From: Nitrospirota bacterium
GTDB lineage: Bacteria > Nitrospirota > Nitrospiria > Nitrospirales > NS-4
DNA length: 10,383 nt
Assembly (NCBI GenBank): GCA_005877855.1
Contig: VBOF01000057.1
Location: forward strand, 1 to 10,383
Reading direction: 5' to 3'
Part shown: in pieces, positions 1 to 5,912 of the stretch
Layout: each line of letters starts with the position of its first letter
How positions within the stretch are numbered: the stretch's first letter is position 1
Program-made: the position numbers and the translations under genes
Notes under the pieces: generated by a model
What the model was told of the DNA's origin: nothing
The model's input: the letters and a program-made list of their open reading frames with translations, nothing else
Database searches by the model: none

Positions 1-848
1 TCGCTCGCAAGGCGCGCGGCCGCAGCGGCCTCGGCGCTTTCACGCCGGGCGAGCTCGCCCAGGACCCGGTCGGCTTCCTCACGCTCGTGGAGCACCGCCC
101 GGTAATCATGGACGAGGAGGGTGAGCTCGAGACGCCGGACTTCCTGCCGGAGTGCTTGGAACTGCTCGGCCGCCCGCGCCTGTCGTTCGAGGGCCGCCAG
201 TTGGCGCCGGACCTCATGAATAATGTCGCGGACTCTCAACAGATTTTGGTGGGTGGCCTCCAGCTTTCGCAACGCCTCGGCCTTTTGTCTCTTGTAGCGG
301 ATGATCCCGGCTGTCTCTTCGATCAACTCGCGCCGCTCGACCGGCGACGCCTTCAGCACACGATCAATCCGGCCCTGCTCGATGACTGTATGCCCTTTAC
401 TGCCAGCTCGCGTGTCGAGCAACAGGCTGCGAATGTCTTTCAAGCGGCAGGCCGTCTTATTGATGAAGTACTCGCTCACGCCGTCGCGGAACAGCCGGCG
501 CGTCACCATCACTTCTTGACATTCCCCGAGCGCAAATGGCAGTGGCGGCGCCTCGCCGTCGCCGTTGCCGTTGTCGTGTGGTCTTCCATCAACATCGCCG
601 AGGATGAGGGAGACTTCGGCCATGCCGAGCGGCTGGCGGGACTCGGTCCCGTTGAAGATGACGTCCTCCATGCGTTCGCTGCGTAGGGCTGTGGTACTCT
701 GCTCGCCCAGCACCCAAAGCACCGCATCGAGGATGTTGGTCTTGCCAGTCCCATTCGGCCCGACGACTGCCGTAATGCCGGGTTGGAAGCTCACCAGAGC
801 GTCCACGAAGGACTTAAACCCTCGCATCTCCAGCCGTTTCAAATACAT
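1..848 (-). CDS. smc: Chromosome segregation protein SMC, N-terminal part (cut by window edge)
   Basis: This is the N-terminal ATPase head and the start of the coiled coil of SMC, the condensin ATPase that compacts and separates chromosomes. About 282 residues are visible, of roughly 1,150-1,250 in the family, and the rest lies left of base 1. The protein opens MYLKRLEMRGFKSF, the classic SMC start. Walker A is GPNGTGKTN at residues 30-38, with Thr where most SMCs have Ser (GPNGSGKSN). Next come LGEQST, the IEQGRID motif and ERRELIEETAGI..YK, all SMC hallmarks, followed by a long Arg/Glu/Ala-rich coiled coil. The ATG at 848 is preceded by a purine-rich GGGAGAGAG ribosome site. A Gly/Asp/Asn/Pro-rich insert after LILGDVDG is variable in the family. 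A RecN- or SbcC-like ATPase is much less likely because of the head motifs. Confidence 0.95.
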   Translation of the reverse strand, partial: MYLKRLEMRGFKSFVDALVSFQPGITAVVGPNGTGKTNILDAVLWVLGEQSTTALRSERMEDVIFNGTESRQPLGMAEVSLILGDVDGRPHDNGNGDGEAPPLPFALGECQEVMVTRRLFRDGVSEYFINKTACRLKDIRSLLLDTRAGSKGHTVIEQGRIDRVLKASPVERRELIEETAGIIRYKRQKAEALRKLEATHQNLLRVRDIIHEVRRQLAALERQARAAEQFQALRQEVRRLELTLLVHDYRAVLHEREEADRVLGELARRESAEAAAAARLAS

Positions 849-964
849 ACGCTCTCTCCCTGCTGTCCCTAGAAGTCGCCCCTGGAGAAAAGCCTCTACC
901 ATATCTTGTAGGGAAATGCAAATAAAATACAGCCAGATGGGGCTAAAGGACAGCACCAGCGGCT

Positions 965-997
965 GGCTCTAAACACGGTGCCCAGCAGTGTAGAGCC
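965..997. other. Stem-loop in the smc / chaN-type divergent intergenic region
   Basis: GGCTCTA at 965-971 pairs with TAGAGCC at 991-997, and one more T/A pair (964/998) extends it. Inside, CAC at 974-976 pairs with GTG at 988-990 across a 2-nt bulge. There is no T-run, so it does not look like an intrinsic terminator. It lies upstream of both divergent genes, where it could be a protein-binding dyad or a leader structure. The rest of the 849-1044 gap holds no gene and no strong promoter that I can recognise. Confidence 0.4.
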
Positions 998-1044
998 ATC
1001 CGTGTAAGATGTAGCTGGGAAGGTCGTAGTCTTGTCGCGTGGGG

Positions 1045-2025
1045 ATGAGTGTGCTAGCTCCACACACCATGGGCCGCCCTATCCTGTTCGCTTCTCTCGC
1101 GCTCGCCGGATTCCTGGTCGCCGGTCGGGCTGAGACCCTGCCGGCCGAAAACCGGGCCCCGACCTTCACGGAATGGCAAATCCTGGACACCAAGGCCGGC
1201 CACGTGGTCGGCTTCGAGGATTTGATGGCCTCTCTGCTGACCATGGACGTGATCTACATTGGCGAGGAGCACAGCCATCGCTCGCATATTGAAGCCGCCC
1301 TGCGCATCCTCCAGGCGCTCGTCGACGGCAACCGCAAGCCGGCGCTGGGCCTGGAGATGCTCGGATGGGATGGGCAGGCTGGTCTGGATCATTATCTGGC
1401 GGCACCAGACATGGCGCCAGATCAGTTTCTCCAAGAAGCCCACTGGAAAGAGAACTGGGGCGGCGCTTACACCGACTATGCGCCGCTCATCGACTTCGCC
1501 CGCTCCCACCACTTGCCCGTGCTCGCCCTGAACCCACCGATGCCGCTGGTGCGGCGCGTGGCGAAGGAAGGTCTGCTGCGCGCGCTGAAGGATCCCGAGA
1601 TGCTGCGCTGGCAGATGCGCGATGAGGTCCTTTCTGACGAGCCCGCCTATCGCGGGGTCATGGTGTCACAGCTCCGCGCCTGCCATGGCGGCCTTTCCGA
1701 AGAGGCCTACCAGCGCATGTACGAAGCCGCCCTGTTTCGGGACGAAGGCATGGCGAAGACGATCTCGGACTATCTCAGCCCCCGTGCACCCGACGCGGGG
1801 CCCGTCGTCAGCTACACGGGGGCGGGCCACATTCAGTACCGGCTGCCGGTTCCCAGCCGCGTCCTTCAACGCTTGAAGGGTACCATTCGACAAACTACCG
1901 TTTACCTCACATCGTATGAGCCCAAGCGACAGGATGAAATCCGCACGCTCCTAGACCAATCGATCGCGGATTACGTCTGGCTGACGCCAGTCAGCGCGCA
2001 CGGCGCCCCGCGACGCTGCCTCTGA
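1045..2025 (+). CDS. Exported ChaN-family protein (Tiki superfamily, haem-binding uptake type)
   Basis: A 326-residue secreted protein of the ChaN family, whose studied members bind haem or act near iron uptake; its substrate here is unknown. A hydrophobic segment (RPILFASLALAGFLVA) ending AGRA/E looks like a type I signal peptide. There is no lipobox Cys, so it is probably periplasmic rather than a lipoprotein. Family motifs are IGEEHSHRSH at about residues 72-81 (the GExH site), LGLEML at about 101-106, and GAGHIQY near 259, with the usual ChaN layout between them. The start is uncertain: GTG 1039, ATG 1045 and ATG 1069 are all in frame, and none has a well-spaced ribosome site; 1069 would give the tidiest signal peptide. 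It diverges from smc and converges on the porin gene, with a repeat element between them. No partner gene is visible. Confidence 0.85.
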   Translation: MSVLAPHTMGRPILFASLALAGFLVAGRAETLPAENRAPTFTEWQILDTKAGHVVGFEDLMASLLTMDVIYIGEEHSHRSHIEAALRILQALVDGNRKPALGLEMLGWDGQAGLDHYLAAPDMAPDQFLQEAHWKENWGGAYTDYAPLIDFARSHHLPVLALNPPMPLVRRVAKEGLLRALKDPEMLRWQMRDEVLSDEPAYRGVMVSQLRACHGGLSEEAYQRMYEAALFRDEGMAKTISDYLSPRAPDAGPVVSYTGAGHIQYRLPVPSRVLQRLKGTIRQTTVYLTSYEPKRQDEIRTLLDQSIADYVWLTPVSAHGAPRRCL

Positions 2026-2037
2026 AATCTGTCCCGC

Positions 2038-2220
2038 TAGCCCGGACTATTCCATGGATGCCGTAGCGAGGCGGCTGAGACCGAAGCCCGCCGGGGCTCC
2101 TCGCAAGTGAGGACGACGCAGGCGTACTCGCAGCAGTACGTCGAGGAGGCCGAGCGAGAAGAGACCCGCCGGGCGAGAGGATCGGGCGACGCAGTAGGTA
2201 TTCATGGATAGTCCGGGCTA
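2038..2220. repeat. MITE-like multi-hairpin element with terminal inverted repeats
   Basis: The left end TAGCCCGGACTATTCCATG (2038-2056) is the reverse complement of the right end CATGGATAGTCCGGGCTA (2203-2220) apart from one extra base. The arms can pair further inward if G-T wobble pairs are allowed. Inside are AGCCC/GGGCT (2086-2099), CCTC/GAGG around 2099-2112, and the hairpin CGTACT-CGCAGC-AGTACG (2123-2140). CCCGCCGGG occurs twice as a direct repeat (2087 and 2165). Both outer ends read TA, as would a TA target duplication of IS630/Tc1-type elements. There is no coding capacity. It fills the gap between two convergent genes, and its right end forms the TAG stop of the porin. The MITE-like class is an inference; that similar structured repeats occur in Nitrospira genomes is recollection. 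Confidence 0.72.
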
Positions 2221-3729
2221 AAACACGATCGTGTACTGGAGGCGCGCGCGGTTCTCGATCAAGGTGACGTTGCCGCCGATGACGCCGCCGTTGACGCTGT
2301 CCGCGCCGTTCAGCCGCGTGGTGATCACGCCGAAGTCAAACTGCAATTTGTGTTCGTGCCCGCTGAAATACCAGTTCAGCCCGCCTACGGCGGAGGTGAG
2401 CAAATCGTGCCCGAGCCGTGTGTCGGGGTCCATCACACTGTACCGCCCCACGACCTCGATCGTCCGTGGCACCACAAAATACCCGGTTTGGACGTAGAAC
2501 CCGGTCGCGTTGCCGATCCGCTTCGAATGATCGTGCGTGTCCACGTTCCGGACGAAGCTCTCACCTTGAAGTGAGAAGGCCCTGTACTTCAAGACGAAAT
2601 CCACGCCGGTCGTCCCAATGTCCACTACCCCTTGATTGAGCAGCCGCCCATTGCCCAAGGATGCGATCGCCGTGGAGATCTGATTATTGCTGCCGACTCC
2701 GGTGGTGTTCGTCTGCAGGCCAGCGTTGTATCCGTAGCTCACCCCCATTGCCATTTGCGGCGTTAGCGAGTACGCCAGATCTCCTTCCGGATAGCCTGGT
2801 TTTCCCATCAGATCAGCCGTGATACGGCCGACATACATCAATTCATTGGCATTGCCCGGCGTGCTCAGGCTAAGCCTGTTCAGATTGATGCCGACGCCAT
2901 TGAACACGCCGAAGGCATAATTGACAGGATGCTTTTCCTGGTCGCTGAAAATCGTCACGCCCTGATCACGACGGTCGATGGCGTTCGGTACAAAGGCCTC
3001 AGCGACAAAGCCCCGATCCACAAACTGCAAGAGCGCCGAAGACATAAACTCCTGCCGCCCGAAATGGGTGCGGTACTGCCCTACGCGGAGATTGGCCCAT
3101 GGGATCTGCTTCAAGGTTAGATAGGCGTCGTAGAGCTGGGTCGTCGAACGCGACCCTCCCAATTGATTTGTGGCATCGGCCGTGTCGTTCCGGAACTGCA
3201 CAAAGTAATTAACGTCCGGGCTGAAAGCGAATCCTTCAAACACCAGCCGCGTCCGGTGCACGCCAAAGAAGGCAAGATCTTCGGCATGTTTTGTGGCTGA
3301 GATCACACCGGCCGAGGACACGTTCGGATAATTCTTCGGATCCCCGACCGTGTTGTACGCCGAGTTAAAACCACTATCCGTAAACCGCGCCTGGATCCGG
3401 ATGCGGATCTTCAGCCTGAATTTGTCCTTGAACTGGGTGTAGAGCCCCCGGTCGTAGCCGAACTTGATCCCCTTGCCAAGGTCCACCGTGCTGTCCCCAT
3501 CGGCATCCTTGGCTGGGAGAGTCGCCTTGGCCGGAGCCCCCAGTTCTGCCTTTGCAGGAGGTACTTCCGCTGCCTGACCGGCTTCCTTGAGCGCCTGGTC
3601 GTACTCCTGCTGCGTAATCACACCCTTCTTCAGCAACAGGTTGAGCGCCGGATCCGCCGCAGCCGCGGGGATCGCCACACCAAGGAGCCAGGCAGTCACG
3701 ACGAGTGCAGAAATCGTTGAGCGTCGCAT
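2218..3729 (-). CDS. Outer-membrane porin of the phosphate-selective OprO/OprP type
   Basis: A 503-residue outer-membrane beta-barrel porin resembling the OprO/OprP family, trimeric anion channels for phosphate or polyphosphate. Start ATG 3729 was chosen because AAAGGAG lies 8 nt upstream and the protein then begins with a clean signal peptide (MRRSTISALV... ending PAAAA/D near residue 25); an earlier in-frame start at 3789 would add 20 residues ahead of it. Residues 26-50 form a short helical segment, LLLKKGVITQQEYDQAL, as in many such porins, then a Pro/Ala/Lys linker. The barrel is rich in alternating Gly/Tyr/Phe strands, with typical phrases such as VNYFVQFRND and LRVGQYRTHFGRQEF. It ends in IVF, the C-terminal Phe used for BAM assembly. 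It lies 56 bp after the TauE-type gene on the same strand. The substrate cannot be read from sequence; another anion, for example a sulfur compound, is possible given its neighbours. Confidence 0.88.
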   Translation of the reverse strand: MRRSTISALVVTAWLLGVAIPAAAADPALNLLLKKGVITQQEYDQALKEAGQAAEVPPAKAELGAPAKATLPAKDADGDSTVDLGKGIKFGYDRGLYTQFKDKFRLKIRIRIQARFTDSGFNSAYNTVGDPKNYPNVSSAGVISATKHAEDLAFFGVHRTRLVFEGFAFSPDVNYFVQFRNDTADATNQLGGSRSTTQLYDAYLTLKQIPWANLRVGQYRTHFGRQEFMSSALLQFVDRGFVAEAFVPNAIDRRDQGVTIFSDQEKHPVNYAFGVFNGVGINLNRLSLSTPGNANELMYVGRITADLMGKPGYPEGDLAYSLTPQMAMGVSYGYNAGLQTNTTGVGSNNQISTAIASLGNGRLLNQGVVDIGTTGVDFVLKYRAFSLQGESFVRNVDTHDHSKRIGNATGFYVQTGYFVVPRTIEVVGRYSVMDPDTRLGHDLLTSAVGGLNWYFSGHEHKLQFDFGVITTRLNGADSVNGGVIGGNVTLIENRARLQYTIVF

Positions 3730-3749
3730 GTTATTGTCTCCTTTATTGC

Positions 3750-3764
3750 CTAACTTAGTAAACT
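3750..3764 (-). promoter_or_regulatory. Candidate Rrf2-protein operator in front of the porin
   Basis: The minus strand reads AGTTTACTAAGTTAG. It matches AGTTTATAAAGTAAG (5190-5204, plus strand), in front of the rrf2-type gene, at 12 of 15 positions. It abuts the possible -10 box of the porin. Both copies are AT-rich patches in GC-rich DNA, so chance similarity is not excluded. Confidence 0.35.
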
Positions 3765-3789
3765 TATATCCAAAAAATACTTCTCTCAA
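3763..3789 (-). promoter_or_regulatory. Possible porin promoter
   Basis: On the minus strand TTGAGA (3784-3789) and TATAAG (3763-3768) are 15 bp apart, in an AT-rich patch upstream of the porin start at 3729. The spacing is short, so this is tentative. It would let the porin be expressed separately from the upstream permease gene, whose stop codon (3786-3788) lies inside the -35 box. Confidence 0.35.
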
Positions 3790-4736
3790 GGATCCGGCAC
3801 CGGCATCGTGCCGCCCTTACCGCCGGTAGGCGTCGCAGGTGGCTCCCCGACCCTCTCGCCATCACTATTCACACCTTCCGATCGCCGAGCAGCCGGTCTC
3901 CCTTTCGTGAAAAAAACATATAACAGATAGCTGTCTATCACAATCGCTAGAACCATCACGCTGTAGGCCCACGGGCTTTCCATCAATTTGAGATCGATCA
4001 ACACACGGGACAGACCGAACCCGACGACCCAGGCGTCAAAGCTCATGCAGATGCGGCGAAACGTTTCGGCGTCGAGTCGTCGAATGAGATAGGCGCCAAG
4101 AGGAATCCCGACGAGGACGCCCGGCATAATCATCACGAAGATGCTCTGGCTTTCCGCCGCAAACAGGCCGAGGTGGTAATACACCACGGCGGTCAGGCTC
4201 GATTCGGCCACGCGAATCAATCCCAGACCGGCCCGGAATTCTCGTTTGACCAGGCCTTGGTTGTTGAACAAAATCGCCAGAGGCGGACCGGATACGGTGG
4301 TGACGGAATACAGGAAGCCGAGTCCCGCTCCGAAAGGGAGGCCGATCAGCTTTTCCGACCGGATCGGCCTCCGGATGCCGGCTGCCTGGACAAGGATGAG
4401 AGGAAGAAGAACGGTATAGGTGACAAACTTGATCCAACTCGGATGAAGCGAGGCGAGAAGGTAGCTGCCGACTGCGATGCCGGGCAACAGGCCGATGAGA
4501 ATGGGATAGACCCGCTTCCATACAGCCGGAACGCTGGCCCTATTGATGAACAGCACATACAGGTTGATGAGGACTTCGATCAGAACCAGAGCGGGATTCA
4601 GAATGCGATTGGTATAGAACACGAGCGCAACCGGCACGGTGAGCGATGAAAAACCGTACCCGAGGGCTCCGTTCACAAAGGCGGCAAAGAGAGTAATTCC
4701 CACGAGCACGATCGAGCCGATGTCAAAGGAGGGCAT
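3786..4736 (-). CDS. TauE/SafE family inner-membrane permease
   Basis: A 316-residue multi-pass inner-membrane protein of the TauE/SafE family, linked to export of sulfite, sulfoacetate and other anions. The chosen start, ATG 4736, gives MPSFDIGSIVLVGITLFAAF, and the first membrane helix follows at once. A longer frame that runs back into the regulator gene gives only a charged, non-family leader. The N-terminal signature GALGYGFSSLTVPVAL and about eight hydrophobic helices are visible, with the mid-protein phrase TTVSGPPLAILFNNQGL typical of the family. A tail of about 40 charged, Gly/Pro-rich residues follows the last helix, making it longer than the usual 250-270. It starts 2 bp after the stop of the Rrf2-type gene (TGA-TC-ATG), so the two are surely co-transcribed and probably translationally coupled. 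The transported compound cannot be told from sequence. Confidence 0.88.
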   Translation of the reverse strand: MPSFDIGSIVLVGITLFAAFVNGALGYGFSSLTVPVALVFYTNRILNPALVLIEVLINLYVLFINRASVPAVWKRVYPILIGLLPGIAVGSYLLASLHPSWIKFVTYTVLLPLILVQAAGIRRPIRSEKLIGLPFGAGLGFLYSVTTVSGPPLAILFNNQGLVKREFRAGLGLIRVAESSLTAVVYYHLGLFAAESQSIFVMIMPGVLVGIPLGAYLIRRLDAETFRRICMSFDAWVVGFGLSRVLIDLKLMESPWAYSVMVLAIVIDSYLLYVFFTKGRPAARRSEGVNSDGERVGEPPATPTGGKGGTMPVPDP

Positions 4737-4738
4737 GA

Positions 4739-5176
4739 TCAATGTTTCCCCTTCACGCCTTTCGAGAAATCCTCGAGGTTGTAATTGTCCAGGATGTCGG
4801 CGATGGCGTTCCGCACTTCGCCCATCGCATCCTGCAGCGGACAGTAGGTCTTCTTCGCATATGGGCAGTCGTGGCATTTCTTGTACGCCGTCTTGCTGAC
4901 ACAGCCGATCGGCGCCAACGGACCGTCCAAAATGCGGATGACCTGCCCCAGCGTGACCTTCGCCGGCGGTTTGATCAGGGCATATCCCCCCTGCGCCCCG
5001 CGGGTGCTGGCCAACAGCCCGGCGTGTTTGAGGGCCAGCAGAAGCTGCTCCAGAAACACAATCGGAATGTTCTGCCGCTCGGCGATCTGATGCCGCCTGA
5101 CCGGGGTGCCGTCATAGGCTTTGGTCAGCTCGATCAGGGCGCGCAGGGCGTATTCGCTCTTCTTTGAAAAGCGCAT
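4739..5176 (-). CDS. Rrf2-family transcriptional regulator with four cysteines
   Basis: A 145-residue Rrf2-family repressor, the group that includes IscR, NsrR and CymR. It opens MRFSKKSEYALRALIELT, the family start. A winged helix-turn-helix follows: RRHQIAERQNIPIVFLEQLL at 27-46, then the wing STRGAQGGYAL at 57-67. Cys92, Cys101, Cys104 and Cys112 (C-X8-C-X2-C-X7-C) lie in the loop where IscR and NsrR bind an Fe-S cluster, so it may sense redox state, sulfur, NO or iron; the ligand is an inference. A C-terminal dimerisation helix (LQDAMGEVRNAIADIL) is seen. It heads the gene set regulator-permease-porin, with only 2 bp to the permease. A promoter with overlapping dyads upstream suggests that it represses its own operon. 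Confidence 0.92.
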   Translation of the reverse strand: MRFSKKSEYALRALIELTKAYDGTPVRRHQIAERQNIPIVFLEQLLLALKHAGLLASTRGAQGGYALIKPPAKVTLGQVIRILDGPLAPIGCVSKTAYKKCHDCPYAKKTYCPLQDAMGEVRNAIADILDNYNLEDFSKGVKGKH

Positions 5177-5189
5177 GGGTTCCGATTAA

Positions 5190-5214
5190 AGTTTATAAAG
5201 TAAGTCGACATAGT
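5190..5214. promoter_or_regulatory. Overlapping dyads, candidate autoregulatory operator
   Basis: Two imperfect palindromes lie side by side. AGTTTATAAAGT (5190-5201) has a perfect TTTATAAA core. AGTAAGTCGACATAGT (5199-5214) is centred on GTCGAC with 6 of 8 paired positions. They cover the -10 region and start point of the rrf2-type promoter, as expected for an autorepressor site. The left part resembles a sequence in front of the porin. Confidence 0.45.
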
Positions 5215-5238
5215 ATACATGAGAGCAGCGCCCGTCAA
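5210..5238 (-). promoter_or_regulatory. Promoter of the rrf2-type operon
   Basis: On the minus strand a -35 TTGACG (5233-5238) precedes either TATACT (5212-5217, 15 bp spacing, 5/6 match to consensus) or the overlapping TACTAT (5210-5215, 17 bp). Transcription would start near 5200-5205, giving a short leader before ATG 5176. Confidence 0.6.
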
Positions 5239-5267
5239 GCGATTTTTTACCGGGTCGGGCTCGACGC

Positions 5268-5296
5268 GTGACATCACCTGATGGCTTCGCTATAAT
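5268..5296 (+). promoter_or_regulatory. Strong sigma70-type promoter of sixA
   Basis: GTGACA (5268-5273, 5/6 match to TTGACA), 17 bp, then a perfect TATAAT (5291-5296). Transcription would begin near 5303, giving a leader of about 105 nt before the sixA start. This is the best consensus promoter in the window. Confidence 0.75.
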
Positions 5297-5376
5297 GCCG
5301 CCCCTGTCGCTGCCGACACGGATCCATTCGGACGCGGTGGGTGCGGGATGCGGGGCCCCCTTCCGCTACGATTGAT

Positions 5377-5394
5377 CGGCCTGACGTCAGGCCG
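5377..5394. promoter_or_regulatory. Perfect 18-bp palindrome just before the sixA ribosome site
   Basis: CGGCCTGACGTCAGGCCG is a perfect palindrome centred on ACGT, ending 3 bp before the AAAGG ribosome site (5398-5402). As RNA it can form a 7-bp GC-rich stem with an ACGT loop next to the ribosome site. As DNA it could be an operator downstream of the promoter. Confidence 0.5.
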
Positions 5395-5408
5395 GCCAAA
5401 GGACACCC

Positions 5409-5912
5409 ATGGAACTGGTCTTTCTGAGGCACGGCCTGGCTGTGGACAAAGAAGAGTGGAAGGGCAAGGACGAGGACCGCCCCCTGACGGCTGAGGGCGT
5501 GGACAAGACCAAAGAAGTGGTGCGGGGCCTGCGTGCCCTCAAGGTTTGCCCCGACGTCATCCTTTCGAGCTCCTTGCTCCGGGCCCGCGAGACGGCCGAG
5601 ATTGCCAAGAAAGGGCTAAGCAGCGACGCGAAAGTCGAATTGGTGGACGAGCTGACGCCCTCCGCCGCGCCGGATAAGCTGATCGCCCGACTCGCCGACC
5701 TGGCGGGAAAACCCGTGGTCCTCTGTGTCGGCCACGAGCCTCACCTTAGCACGACCATCTCGGCGATGGTCTCGGGCAAGATAGCCGCCTCCCTTGAAGT
5801 GAAGAAGGCCGGGGCCTGCTGCATCCGGTTTACCGGCATCCCGAAAGCCGGGGCCGGCACCTTGCTCTGGCTCCTCCCACCCAAGGTCCTTCGCCTCATC
5901 GCAGCGCGATAA
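5409..5912 (+). CDS. sixA: SixA-type phosphohistidine phosphatase
   Basis: A 167-residue cytoplasmic histidine-phosphatase-superfamily enzyme of the SixA type, which removes phosphate from histidine-phosphorylated proteins. The catalytic motif LRHG (Arg7, His8, Gly9) opens the protein. SSLLRARETAEI at 54-65 carries the second phosphate-binding Arg, and GHEPHLS at 108-114 the second His. RPLTAEG at 24-30 is also typical, and the length fits SixA (about 160). The start ATG 5409 has AAAGG 6 nt upstream. The gene has its own strong promoter. Its last 17 bp overlap the convergent CHAD gene. SixA-like genes often sit beside CHAD and polyphosphate genes, so the target could be a phosphoprotein or a small phosphorylated compound; the sequence does not decide. 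Confidence 0.92.
   Translation: MELVFLRHGLAVDKEEWKGKDEDRPLTAEGVDKTKEVVRGLRALKVCPDVILSSSLLRARETAEIAKKGLSSDAKVELVDELTPSAAPDKLIARLADLAGKPVVLCVGHEPHLSTTISAMVSGKIAASLEVKKAGACCIRFTGIPKAGAGTLLWLLPPKVLRLIAAR

Noticed and set aside
87..686. Plus-strand frame of 199 codons at the left end
   Set aside because: It is antisense to SMC, whose P-loop and signature motifs are unmistakable on the minus strand.
2123..2140. Short hairpin as a CRISPR repeat or tRNA-like arm
   Set aside because: There is no repeated spacing for CRISPR and no tRNA arms or anticodon geometry; it is better explained as part of the inverted-repeat element.
4737..4877. Longer start for the TauE-type permease
   Set aside because: The extra residues are charged, lie inside the regulator gene and have no family match; ATG 4736 gives a normal membrane-protein start.
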